A DNA stretch of 36,351 bases from a virus (IMGVR_UViG_3300008267_000472:1-36351), one strand, 5' to 3'. Positions 7,042 to 14,764 are shown, counted from the first letter of the stretch. Numbers and translations are program-made. The notes: generated from the letters alone by a model not told the origin.

Positions 7042-7800
7042 ATGGAGATCAAGAAGACTGTTGATGAAGTTGCTTCAGATGTCAAAGCAGTCAGAGGGTT
7101 CTGGGCAAAGCTCTTCGGAACAGCACCCGCCGCCCAAGCCAAGCCTGTGGCGAAAAAGAAGGAAGCCTACGTTGCCGTTGACGAAACCCAAGTCATGGCA
7201 GACATCGTTGTCCAGCTTTCCCAGTTTTTTAAACTGCAAGAACAGCTTGCCGACCACATAAGGGAAGAGGAAGAGAAGAGCAAAACAGTCTACGATCCCG
7301 ACGCTAACCTGATGGAAGCCGCCCTAAAGCGGGTGATGGCTCAAGACCAGATGGCTGCGTTGGAGATAGAGATAAGAGAGGCGATGGTGTACGGCGCTCC
7401 TAAAGAGATGGGGGCTTTGTATAGCAAAGTGTTTGATATGCGAGATGTCATCAAGATAGAGCAGGACAAAGCAAGGAAGAAACGGGATGATGAATCATGG
7501 CAACGCAAGGAAGAGGAGCGGCTCCTAAGAGAAAGGCAGGCGTACCTGCTGGCGACTTTTCTTTTCCTCCTACCTGTGGCTACTGTTAGCCCTCTTAAAC
7601 AGGACTGGGAGTTAGTGATGGGTTGGATTGCTGCTTGTTTGCTTGTAGTCGTGTTGTTGCCTCTACTTGGAATGTTGTACATGGATGTGCTGCAAACCAA
7701 AAAGGAAGCCCAAACGCAAATTGAAAAGATGGAAAAATTACGCAGAGAAGTTGAAAAGGAAAAACGAAATGATTCCAATAGTCGCATCCCTCCTCGGTAG
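7042..7800 (+). CDS. Coiled-coil protein with two membrane segments; N-terminus unclear
   Basis: 252 aa from the first usable ATG. The N-terminal half is soluble and charged (EIKKTVDEVASDVKAVRGF) with long helices. Two hydrophobic segments follow at about residues 170-187 and 192-215 (AYLLATFLFLLPVATV, GWIAACLLVVVLLPLLGML), then a basic coiled-coil tail. The frame stays open upstream to 6943 and encodes a plausible start (IDPLSILFAANACVAAIKQG), but with no ATG, GTG or TTG. The true protein may therefore begin near 6944 or 6949 (see findings). It precedes and overlaps a holin-like gene by 32 bases. A role in the lysis cassette is inferred; I do not recognise a named family. Confidence 0.65.
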   Translation: MEIKKTVDEVASDVKAVRGFWAKLFGTAPAAQAKPVAKKKEAYVAVDETQVMADIVVQLSQFFKLQEQLADHIREEEEKSKTVYDPDANLMEAALKRVMAQDQMAALEIEIREAMVYGAPKEMGALYSKVFDMRDVIKIEQDKARKKRDDESWQRKEEERLLRERQAYLLATFLFLLPVATVSPLKQDWELVMGWIAACLLVVVLLPLLGMLYMDVLQTKKEAQTQIEKMEKLRREVEKEKRNDSNSRIPPR

Positions 7801-8281
7801 CCTAGCCGAAAACGGCCTTGGGCTGCTTTCCAGTGCCATCCAAGCCAAAGGCAAAGAGGTAGTTGAGAAAACGCTTGGCGTAAAAATTCCTGACAACCCA
7901 ACCGCAGAAGATGTCAGCAATCTGCGCCAGCTTCAGTATGAACACGAAGAGCGCCTACTTGAGTTGGGTATTGAGAAAGCCAAGATGGAATTGGCTGAAT
8001 TGCAGATGTTTGCCGATGCCGCCAAGAACGAAGATGACAACGTAACAGACCGTTGGAAATCGGATATGAACAGTGATTCTTGGTTGTCCAAGAACATTCG
8101 CCCCATGAGCCTGATTGCCATCTTTTCTGGGTATTTCCTGTTTGCCATGATGTCTGCCTTTGGCTATAACGCCAATGAGTCTTATGTGTCCTTGCTTGGG
8201 CAGTGGGGCATGTTGATAATGGGCGCATACTTTGGCGGCAGAACCATTGAGAAATTAGCCGAAATGAAAGGCAGAAAATGA
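7769..8281 (+). CDS. Holin-like membrane protein (3TM GTA-holin type)
   Basis: 170 aa. I chose the ATG at 7769, which has SD AAGGA 9 bases upstream; an in-frame start at 7667 would overlap the previous gene heavily. An N-terminal amphipathic or hydrophobic segment (IPIVASLLGSLAENGLGLL) is followed by a charged helix (about residues 50-100). Two membrane segments lie near 113-131 (IRPMSLIAIFSGYFLFAMM) and 139-156. The pattern, with W-x-x-x-x-IRP before the first transmembrane helix, resembles the 3TM holin family of gene transfer agents and phages. Such proteins make the inner-membrane lesion that frees the endolysin. It overlaps the next gene by ATGA. Confidence 0.6.
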   Translation: MIPIVASLLGSLAENGLGLLSSAIQAKGKEVVEKTLGVKIPDNPTAEDVSNLRQLQYEHEERLLELGIEKAKMELAELQMFADAAKNEDDNVTDRWKSDMNSDSWLSKNIRPMSLIAIFSGYFLFAMMSAFGYNANESYVSLLGQWGMLIMGAYFGGRTIEKLAEMKGRK

Positions 8282-8502
8282 AAGCCAAGCTAACCTTTTT
8301 TGTGACCTTGATGGTCAGCTTTACTCTATGCGTTGTCATTATTGGCATGGTAGCCGTACTGATGGCTGGTTTGTTTGATCCATTGGTTGATAACGCAGAA
8401 ATATTTAAACTAATTAGTCCAGCGTTCCAAACCATTGTTGGCGGATTTATTGGCTTATTGGCTGGCGTGAAACTGTCGCACGGCGAAACGGAGGAAAAAT
8501 GA
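8278..8502 (+). CDS. Small two-helix membrane protein (holin-like)
   Basis: A 74-aa protein with two clear hydrophobic segments: residues about 6-31 (TFFVTLMVSFTLCVVIIGMV) and 47-66 (ISPAFQTIVGGFIGLLAGVK). A short charged tail follows. It overlaps both neighbours by 4 bases (ATGA at 8278 and 8499), so it is translationally coupled to a holin-like gene upstream and a peptidase fragment downstream. Size and topology fit a class II-type holin or antiholin, but no specific family is recognised. The function is inferred from topology and neighbours. Confidence 0.6.
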   Translation: MKAKLTFFVTLMVSFTLCVVIIGMVAVLMAGLFDPLVDNAEIFKLISPAFQTIVGGFIGLLAGVKLSHGETEEK

Positions 8503-8723
8503 GCTTAAGCACTGAACAAGCTGCGTTTTTGCTGGACATGTGTAAGCTAATCCAGTACGCTACAGACCAAGGATTCGTGGTGACCGGCGGGGAACTTGCC
8601 CGTACCCCCGAACAGCAAGCCATTTATGGCGCGTATTGGGAGACTCTGCATCCAAAGAACCGATGGGGCGGCAACTTCAAGTCATTGGTAGATTGCCCTC
8701 ATTTTGAGCGCAACGTAGGTTAA
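8499..8723 (+). CDS. M15-type endolysin with internal deletion
   Basis: 74 aa with strong SD GGAGG. Residues 1-43 match the start of phage M15A peptidases, including the ART-PEQQAIY motif (Arg35-Thr36). Residues 45-71 match the end, AYWETLHP...RWGGNFKSL-DCPHFE, with the conserved final His68. The middle of about 40-50 residues that normally carries SLHxxRLAxD (two zinc ligands) is missing: the sequence goes straight from AIYG to AYWETLHP. Full members are about 110-130 residues. As written, it could not bind zinc in the usual way. It may be a decayed endolysin or an accessory domain, with murein cleavage supplied elsewhere, for example by the transglycosylase domain at 14765-16970. Confidence 0.6.
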   Translation: MSLSTEQAAFLLDMCKLIQYATDQGFVVTGGELARTPEQQAIYGAYWETLHPKNRWGGNFKSLVDCPHFERNVG

Positions 8724-8725
8724 AG

Positions 8726-10975
8726 ATGCCCTTACAGAAACTCCAGCTTCGCCCCGGTGTAAACAGAGAAAGCACCTCTTACGCCAATGAGGGCGGGTAT
8801 TACGCATCCAACAAGATTCGGTTTCGCTCAGGTATGCCTGAGAAGGTTGGCGGCTGGGCTAAAGACACAGGAACAAACCTTTCTACGTTACAGCCGACCA
8901 CAGGTACGCTTTGGGGTGTCTGTCGTGCGTTATGGAATTGGCTCAACTTAACAGGTTACAACTTGTTGGCGCTGGGAACAAACCTCAAATACTATATTCA
9001 AAACGGTGTAAATGGCTTTTACTATGATGTAACCCCGCTGCGCAATACAACTACCGCAGGTGAGGCCACCTTTGCCGCTTCTACTGGGTCAACAACAATT
9101 ACAGTTACCGATGCAGGACACGGTGCGCAAACTGGCGACTTTGTAACTTTTAGCGGCGCAGTTTCTTTGGGCGGTGTTATTACAGCCGCCATACTCAATG
9201 CCGAGTTTCAGATTACCTATCTAAGCTCTAACCAGTACACCATCACATCTTCAGTAGCAGCTAATGCAAGCGACTCTGGTAATGGCGGTGGGTCAGTTAT
9301 TGCCGCTTATCAAATCACAACAGGTAATCCCGTATATACCCAGAACGTAGGCTGGGGCGCTGGTACTTGGGGTGGTCTTATTGTGGGTACAGCCACCACT
9401 GCGGTTTCCGGCGGTACGCTTTCAGCAGCTAACACTACCGTCACAGTGACCTCAACAACTGGGTTTTCTACGCCAACTGGCACTCTGTTGATTGACCAAG
9501 AGACAATTACCTACACTGGCACAACAGGCACAACATTTACAGGCTGCACTCGCGGAGTCAGTGGTACGGGTTCAGGCGCGGCTACTACACATACAAACGG
9601 TACAGCAGTTGTTCAATCCACCACATTTACTGGTTGGGGTGCTTCGGCTCCTGCCGGTCAAGGTGTTGGACAACAGCTTCGCACATGGAGCCAGTCAACC
9701 TTTGGCGAGGACTTGATTTTTAATGCCCGTGGTGGTGCGCTGTACTACTGGGCAAACTCTGCGTCAGCAAACACATTTAATCGTGCGCAGCTTCTCGGCC
9801 CTAGCGCGTCAATCGTTACAAAATCAGGAACTGTAACTACAGATTCTTCATGCCCAACAGTTGCCAACTTTGTAATGGTGTCAGATTCCTCAAGGTTTGT
9901 CCTTGCGTTCGGCGTTAATGATTACGGCAGTGTGGTTCAAGACCCGTTGCTTATCCGCTGGTCTGACCAAGAGAGCTTTGCCACATGGTTTCCGGCTATT
10001 ACAAACCAAGCAGGTAGCTTCCGTTTAAGTGATGGCTCGCAAATTATTACAGCCATACAGACCCGCCAAGAGATTTTAGTATTGACGGATTCTGCCATTT
10101 ATTCTATGCAGTACCTTGGCCCACCTTATGTTTGGAGCTTTCAGATTCTGGGTAACAACATATCCATTGCTGGGCCAAATGCAATAGCAACCGCTAACAA
10201 TATCACGTACTGGATGGGCACGGATAAGTTCTACATGTACTCTGGTCGCGTTCAAACTCTGCCATGCACTTTGCGTCAGTATGTCTACAACGACATAAAT
10301 TTAACCCAATCCTTTCAGTTTATGGCGGGAACCAACGAGGGTTACAACGAGGTGTGGTGGCAGTATTGTTCTGCCGACTCCGATGTAATTGATCGTTACG
10401 TTATATACAACCACTTGGATAATGTTTGGTACTACGGCGACTGGGTTAACTACACCGGCACGGCATTTCAAGGGCGCACTGCATGGCTGGACAGCGCATT
10501 ACGCGCTTATCCTATGGCGGCAACCTATGGCGTGGCTGGCGGCACTACAAACGCATTACTCGTGTACCATGAAAATGGGGTGGACGACGGCACAGTCAAC
10601 CCATCAAATCCTATTGTGGCGCAGGTAACCTCATCTGACTTTGACATTGGGGACGGACACAACTTTGGCTTTGTTTGGCGGTTAATCCCTGACCTGACCT
10701 TTGACGGATCAAATGTAAACGGGCCAACTGCCATGTTTACGGTACTCCCCCGCGCCAACCCCGGTGCGCCATATGGTGACTCAAACAACCCAGATGTTGT
10801 CAGTGCGCAGAACTACCAGAACCAAAGAACCTATGAAATACAGCAGTTTACCCAGCAGGTGTATGTCAGGATTCGTGGTCGTCAGATGGCGTTTAAGGTA
10901 AGCTCAGATGAGATTGGTGTCCAGTGGCAGTTGGGTGTACCGCGTATAGATATTCGTCCTGACGGTAGGAGATAA
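8726..10975 (+). CDS. Tail nozzle / stabilisation-like protein (P22 gp10 type)
   Basis: A 749-aa, mostly beta-stranded protein starting MPLQKLQLRPGVNRESTSYA, a start typical of short-tail phage stabilisation proteins (the protein is fitted below the adaptor and closes the DNA channel). Inserts rich in Thr and Gly at residues about 110-310 look like exchangeable surface domains. The core continues with RWSDQESFATWFPAITNQAG and ITAIQTRQEILVLTDSAIYS, then YWMGTDKFYMYSGRVQTLPC, which looks like propeller blades. It ends with a strand domain containing RIRGRQMAFKVSSDEIGVQW. The start has only a weak SD. The nozzle call is by family resemblance and length; a fibre-hub role is the alternative. Confidence 0.7.
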   Translation: MPLQKLQLRPGVNRESTSYANEGGYYASNKIRFRSGMPEKVGGWAKDTGTNLSTLQPTTGTLWGVCRALWNWLNLTGYNLLALGTNLKYYIQNGVNGFYYDVTPLRNTTTAGEATFAASTGSTTITVTDAGHGAQTGDFVTFSGAVSLGGVITAAILNAEFQITYLSSNQYTITSSVAANASDSGNGGGSVIAAYQITTGNPVYTQNVGWGAGTWGGLIVGTATTAVSGGTLSAANTTVTVTSTTGFSTPTGTLLIDQETITYTGTTGTTFTGCTRGVSGTGSGAATTHTNGTAVVQSTTFTGWGASAPAGQGVGQQLRTWSQSTFGEDLIFNARGGALYYWANSASANTFNRAQLLGPSASIVTKSGTVTTDSSCPTVANFVMVSDSSRFVLAFGVNDYGSVVQDPLLIRWSDQESFATWFPAITNQAGSFRLSDGSQIITAIQTRQEILVLTDSAIYSMQYLGPPYVWSFQILGNNISIAGPNAIATANNITYWMGTDKFYMYSGRVQTLPCTLRQYVYNDINLTQSFQFMAGTNEGYNEVWWQYCSADSDVIDRYVIYNHLDNVWYYGDWVNYTGTAFQGRTAWLDSALRAYPMAATYGVAGGTTNALLVYHENGVDDGTVNPSNPIVAQVTSSDFDIGDGHNFGFVWRLIPDLTFDGSNVNGPTAMFTVLPRANPGAPYGDSNNPDVVSAQNYQNQRTYEIQQFTQQVYVRIRGRQMAFKVSSDEIGVQWQLGVPRIDIRPDGRR

Positions 10976-10977
10976 GC

Positions 10978-11281
10978 ATGGGATTAAAAACCGCAACCCA
11001 ACCGCGTTTACCAGCAGCGCCCGATCAGTATGACCGCCAGTATATGGAGCAGCTTATCAACGTGTTGCGCTTGTACTTTAGCCAACTGGACAACGCCTCT
11101 CCCGCTGTGTTTTCTTCTCAAGGCGTTGGGACTACCTCGGTGGTAACTGCATTAACCTGCGCCCAACCTGACTTAACAACTCCCGGCGCAACTGCCAACC
11201 CAAGCAGATCTTGCCAATCTCCGCAAGGGCGACATCTACTACGACACCACTGCCGCCAATGTTCTAAAGATCAAAGTATGA
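10978..11281 (+). CDS. Small virion-type protein, frameshifted
   Basis: SD GGTAGGAG precedes the ATG at 10978. Frame 1 gives MGLKTATQPRLPAAPDQYD and YMEQLINVLRLYFSQLDNA, a typical start of small (about 100-aa) proteins downstream of phage stabilisation genes. From about 11189 a different frame carries the expected ending, LPTQADLANLRKGDIYYDTT followed by AANVLKIKV and TGA at 11279-11281. That frame has a stop at 11174-11176, so a +1 shift must lie between 11177 and about 11200. Repaired, the gene is 100 aa. Without repair, frame 1 runs on into the cupin gene as a 207-aa fusion with nonsense (SRSCQSPQGRHLLRHHC) at the join. The function is unknown. Confidence 0.6.
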
Positions 11282-11601
11282 CCCACACAACCACCACCCC
11301 CACTGAATACGTTCAATTTGACGAAGTTGATGACATCTGGATTAGGTCGTACACCATCGAGAAGGCAGGCTGCGGTTTATCCCAGCACGTACATGAACAC
11401 GACCACGCTACCCTCATTTCTCGGGGTACTATCGAGGCTTGGCAAGACGGGCAAAATATTGGACAATTCACTGCCCCTGCGGTGCTTACGATTCCGGCTG
11501 GCAAAAAACACATTTTCAAAGCATTGACAGACGATGTGGTGCTTTGTTGTTTACATAATCTGCGTGGGACTGGCTTAGAGTCGCCCCAATTCAAGGAGTA
11601 A
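11278..11601 (+). CDS. Cupin-fold protein
   Basis: 107 aa from the ATG at 11278, which overlaps the repaired stop of the upstream gene as ATGA. Cupin motif 1 is visible as GLSQHVHEHDHATLISRG, with His37, His39, His41 and His43 as candidate metal ligands. Motif 2 is IPAGKKHIF (His78). Small single-domain cupins bind metal ions or sugars; no substrate can be inferred. It sits inside the late operon, followed by a virion protein with SD AAGGAG, so it may be a virion or assembly accessory. In the raw sequence it is fused in frame to the preceding gene, which I regard as a result of the frameshift. Confidence 0.65.
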   Translation: MTHTTTTPTEYVQFDEVDDIWIRSYTIEKAGCGLSQHVHEHDHATLISRGTIEAWQDGQNIGQFTAPAVLTIPAGKKHIFKALTDDVVLCCLHNLRGTGLESPQFKE

Positions 11602-11604
11602 TTT

Positions 11605-12864
11605 ATGCCAGCGTTTGCCCTAACCGCCGCCGAGATTGCCGCCGCCGAAGCTGCCGCTATTGCTGCTGCCGAAGCCGCAGCGGTTCACGCCGCACAAGTA
11701 GCCGCCGCACAAGCTGCACAAGTAGCCGCCGCTGAAGCTGCCACACAAGCCGCCGCACAAGCGGCAACACAAGCTGCCACACAACAAGCCACCACCAGCG
11801 GCATTCAAACACTGGCACAAGAAGTTACAGGCACGCCATCCGCAGGAATTGAAGCGTTGAACATGGCGCAAGCACCTGTTACGGGTCAAGTACCCACAGG
11901 GATTGAAACGCTGAACTTGGGTCAAGTACCTGTTACGGGGCAAGTACCTGTTACGGGGCAAGTACCTACAGTAGAGGAACAAGTTTTACAAGCCTTCCAA
12001 AACGCACAAGCAAACACCCCTAGCATGACGGGGCAGGAATTTTTAAATCAATCCTTTGCTGGCCCCGCTGTTGCGCCACCTGTTGCCCCTCCGCCCCCTC
12101 CAGCCCCTACGCTTCCCTCCCTTGGAGGCCCCGGAACAGGGTATCAAGGAAACGCCGTGCAGATTGGGTCAGGAAGTAACGCTACGTCCTACACGCCAGC
12201 AGAACTACAAATAATGCAAGGATCAGTACCATCGCCTGCACCAACTTCTGTAAACTCCCTACCACAGGACAGAATGCTTAATTACGGGATGGAAACACAG
12301 GGCATAAAGACACCTTTGAATCAAACCGCAACTTACAACTTAACAGGATCAGGGGCACAACCTGCCGCAAAGCCCGGAATGGTTGAGGAGTTTATGAACA
12401 TGTCGTTGCCAAACAAGCTTCTGACAGGCATGATGGGTGCGACTGGGTACGAGATGCTGAACAAGCCCAAACCTAAAGAAGAAGAAAAGTACAAATCTAC
12501 GTTTAATCGCAACACATATCAAGCCTACAACCCCGTCCAACCTACTCCTTATCAACCTCGGTATGCTGTTGGCGGCATTGCGGATTTGGGCGACTATTCT
12601 GATTACGCTCGTGGTGGTCGCTTACTCAAAGGCCCCGGAGACGGTATGTCTGACGACATTCCTGCAACAATTGCTGGCAAACAACCCGCACGCTTGGCCA
12701 ATGAAGAGTTTGTGATTCCTGCCGATGTGGTTTCCCACCTTGGTAATGGCTCATCTGAAGCAGGCGCTAAACAGTTGTACAAGATGATGGACAGAATCCG
12801 CAAAGCTCGCACTGGCACAAAGAAGCAAGGCAAGCAGATCAACCCTGAAAAGTACCTAGCTTAA
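11605..12864 (+). CDS. Ala-rich virion protein with conserved C-terminal module
   Basis: 419 aa with SD AAGGAG. Residues about 8-70 are almost pure Ala with Glu, Gln and Thr (AAEAAAIAAAEAAAVHAAQV), forming a long helix. Residues about 80-122 hold repeats of PVTGQVPTGIETLNLGQ. A Pro-rich linker (PPVAPPPPPAPTLP) follows near residue 155. The C-terminal 95 residues form a conserved module: GPGDGMSDDIPATIAGKQPA, then RLANEEFVIPADVVSHLGNG and AGAKQLYKMMDRIRKARTG. I recall this module from many environmental short-tailed phages, always in the internal-protein block. A structural or ejected virion protein is inferred. There is no catalytic motif. Confidence 0.65.
   Translation: MPAFALTAAEIAAAEAAAIAAAEAAAVHAAQVAAAQAAQVAAAEAATQAAAQAATQAATQQATTSGIQTLAQEVTGTPSAGIEALNMAQAPVTGQVPTGIETLNLGQVPVTGQVPVTGQVPTVEEQVLQAFQNAQANTPSMTGQEFLNQSFAGPAVAPPVAPPPPPAPTLPSLGGPGTGYQGNAVQIGSGSNATSYTPAELQIMQGSVPSPAPTSVNSLPQDRMLNYGMETQGIKTPLNQTATYNLTGSGAQPAAKPGMVEEFMNMSLPNKLLTGMMGATGYEMLNKPKPKEEEKYKSTFNRNTYQAYNPVQPTPYQPRYAVGGIADLGDYSDYARGGRLLKGPGDGMSDDIPATIAGKQPARLANEEFVIPADVVSHLGNGSSEAGAKQLYKMMDRIRKARTGTKKQGKQINPEKYLA
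11842..11970 (+). repeat. Short tandem repeats coding PVTGQVP / GIE-LN units
   Basis: Two 54-nt units coding GIEALNMAQAPVTGQVPT-like peptides are followed by an extra 21-nt unit (cctgttacggggcaagta) repeated back to back at about 11928-11966. All units are in frame. Confidence 0.7.
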
Positions 12865-12866
12865 AT

Positions 12867-13274
12867 ATGCCGCTGTACCACATACCCCCTCATCAACTGC
12901 CCACAGTATGGGATAAAGCTGCGCCACTCTTACAAAAGAGTATTGATATCGAACCGGACTTTATAACCATTGAGCAGGTGGAGTACGCAATGCGTACGGG
13001 AAAAATGTTTTTGCTTGTGTGGGACGAGCCGGATGAAGGTATTACCGGCGCGGCAGCGGTTGAGTTTATTGACTACCCACGCTATCGTGTGGGGCATGGG
13101 GCTTTATTGGGCGGTAAAAGCGTAGTCAAGCCCCACGTATTAGCAGAGTTGGTTGCTTGGATGAAAGCTAACGGGGCTACGGTAGCCCAGTGTTGGTGCC
13201 GAAATGAATTGGTTCCCATGTATGAAAAGATGGGTATGGAACAAACCCATCACGTAATGAGGATGAAGATATGA
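12867..13274 (+). CDS. GNAT-like protein
   Basis: 135 aa, starting two bases after the previous stop. The pattern fits a compact GNAT-type acetyltransferase fold: an N-terminal helix (PTVWDKAAPLLQKSI), then strand MFLLVWDEPDEGITGAAAVE, then helix-strand VLAELVAWMKANGATVAQCW. It finishes with the typical YEKMGMEQTHHVMR (the YekxGF-like C-terminal element). The usual acetyl-CoA loop (Q/RxxGxG/A) is replaced by RVGHGALLGGKSV, so activity is uncertain. Proteins like this occur between internal virion genes in several podovirus-like phages. It overlaps the next gene by ATGA. The function in the virion or host is unknown. Confidence 0.6.
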   Translation: MPLYHIPPHQLPTVWDKAAPLLQKSIDIEPDFITIEQVEYAMRTGKMFLLVWDEPDEGITGAAAVEFIDYPRYRVGHGALLGGKSVVKPHVLAELVAWMKANGATVAQCWCRNELVPMYEKMGMEQTHHVMRMKI

Positions 13275-14755
13275 ATATCACTAAGCATTTGTTTAGTTGG
13301 TTGACTGGCCAAAACTTTACCATGTACCTTGGAGGCGGTGGCGGTGGCGGTGGGCCGAACACAACATACTCACAGACTTCAAACATTCCTGAGTATGCGC
13401 AGCCGTATGTTGAAAAAATGTTGGGGTCTGCGCAAGAGGAAATTTTTAGCACAGATCCTGTTACCGGCAAAGAAAGAATAACGCCGTACACGCCTTTTAG
13501 CAACGACCCCAGCAAGTATTTTGCCGGGCCATCAAAACTGCAAACCGATGCGCGGACTGCTGCGGGAAATATGGGCGTTACCGCAGAGACTGGGCAAGCT
13601 GCAAATATGGCAAGACAGGCGGGGATGGCAGGTTTAGACACTACGTATCAAGCAGGTCAGTTTGGTAATCAGTTCCAAGCCCCCGGTCAATATCAGCCCG
13701 GTCAGTTTTCTATGGGTGAGGCGCGAGCACCTGACTTGCAGAATTATCAATTTCAAAACGCTCCGCAAGATGTGCAGTCTCAGCAGTTCAACCAGCAAGC
13801 TGCCCAAGCGTACATGAACCCCTACATGCAGTCCGTTGTGGACTTGCAACAACAAGATGCCCAGCGCCAAGCCGATATTGCAACAACAGGACGTAACGCT
13901 CAAGCTGTGGGAGCAGGCGCTTTTGGTGGTTCTCGCCAAGCAATTATGGATGCTGAAGCAGCAAAAAACCTTGCTGCTCAAAAAGGTTCTATTCAAGCTA
14001 CAGGTTTACAAAGCGCTTACGGCCAAGCCCAACAACAGTTTAATGCCGATCAAGCGCAGCGTATGCAAGCGGCGCTTGCTAATCAAGGTATGGGTTACAA
14101 CGTAGGCTCTCAAAACCTAGCAGCAAACCTTGGTATCCAACAGCTTGGCGCGGGTCAAAACTTACAGGCGCAGTTGGCAAACCAACAAGCGCTGCAACAA
14201 GCACAAGGCGCTGCTGAACAATCTCGTCAATTTGGTGCTGGTCAGGGCATGACAGCCGCACAGCAACGCGCTCAATACGGGTTAGCTGGGCAACAAGCAG
14301 GCGAGCAATCTCGTCAGTACGGCGCTGGGTTAAGAATGCAAGGACTTCAGACCGGCTTACAGGCGGCTGGGCAGTTGGGTCAGTTTGGTCAAAATATTTA
14401 TGGCCAGCAGATGGGTATTAACCAGTTGCAAAACCAGTACGGCGCACAGCAACAGCAAGAACAACAAGCCATTATTAATCAGCAGATTCAAGACTACGCA
14501 ACAGCGCAACAGTATCCCATGCTGCAATTGGCAAACATGAATGCGTTGACGCGTGGTCTGCCTATGCAGTCAGCCACCACTCAGATATATCAAGCCCCGC
14601 CAAGCGCAGCTTCACAACTTGCCGGTTTGGGTCTAGCGGGGTATGGCCTGTCTCAATTGGGCGGGTCAGCAACACCAAAAGCCAAGGGCGGTACGGTAAA
14701 AGCAAAGAAACGCCCTGCCGGTCTTGCTGAGTTAGCCCTGATGAAAATGCAGTAA
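13271..14755 (+). CDS. Gln/Ala-rich internal virion-type protein
   Basis: 494 aa with SD GAGGA, starting in ATGA overlap. A second start at 13322 (MYLGGGGGGGG) is possible. After an octaglycine stretch at residues 19-26, a conserved block SNIPEYAQPYVEKMLGSAQ and KERITPYTPFSND follows. The body is a long helical Gln/Ala/Gly-rich region (AAQAYMNPYMQSVVDLQQQD, then GRNAQAVGAGAFGGSRQAI). The C-terminus has a small hydrophobic segment (ASQLAGLGLAGYGLSQLGG) and a Lys-rich tail. The GAFGGSRQA block is one I recall from internal or ejected proteins of environmental phages. By position, just before the transglycosylase protein, it may act like T7 gp14. Confidence 0.65.
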   Translation: MNITKHLFSWLTGQNFTMYLGGGGGGGGPNTTYSQTSNIPEYAQPYVEKMLGSAQEEIFSTDPVTGKERITPYTPFSNDPSKYFAGPSKLQTDARTAAGNMGVTAETGQAANMARQAGMAGLDTTYQAGQFGNQFQAPGQYQPGQFSMGEARAPDLQNYQFQNAPQDVQSQQFNQQAAQAYMNPYMQSVVDLQQQDAQRQADIATTGRNAQAVGAGAFGGSRQAIMDAEAAKNLAAQKGSIQATGLQSAYGQAQQQFNADQAQRMQAALANQGMGYNVGSQNLAANLGIQQLGAGQNLQAQLANQQALQQAQGAAEQSRQFGAGQGMTAAQQRAQYGLAGQQAGEQSRQYGAGLRMQGLQTGLQAAGQLGQFGQNIYGQQMGINQLQNQYGAQQQQEQQAIINQQIQDYATAQQYPMLQLANMNALTRGLPMQSATTQIYQAPPSAASQLAGLGLAGYGLSQLGGSATPKAKGGTVKAKKRPAGLAELALMKMQ

Positions 14756-14764
14756 GGAACACTC

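Noticed and set aside
10978-11601. A genuine 207-aa fusion protein
   Set aside because: The join reads like out-of-frame sequence, while a conserved ending plus an ATGA overlap exist in the neighbouring frame.
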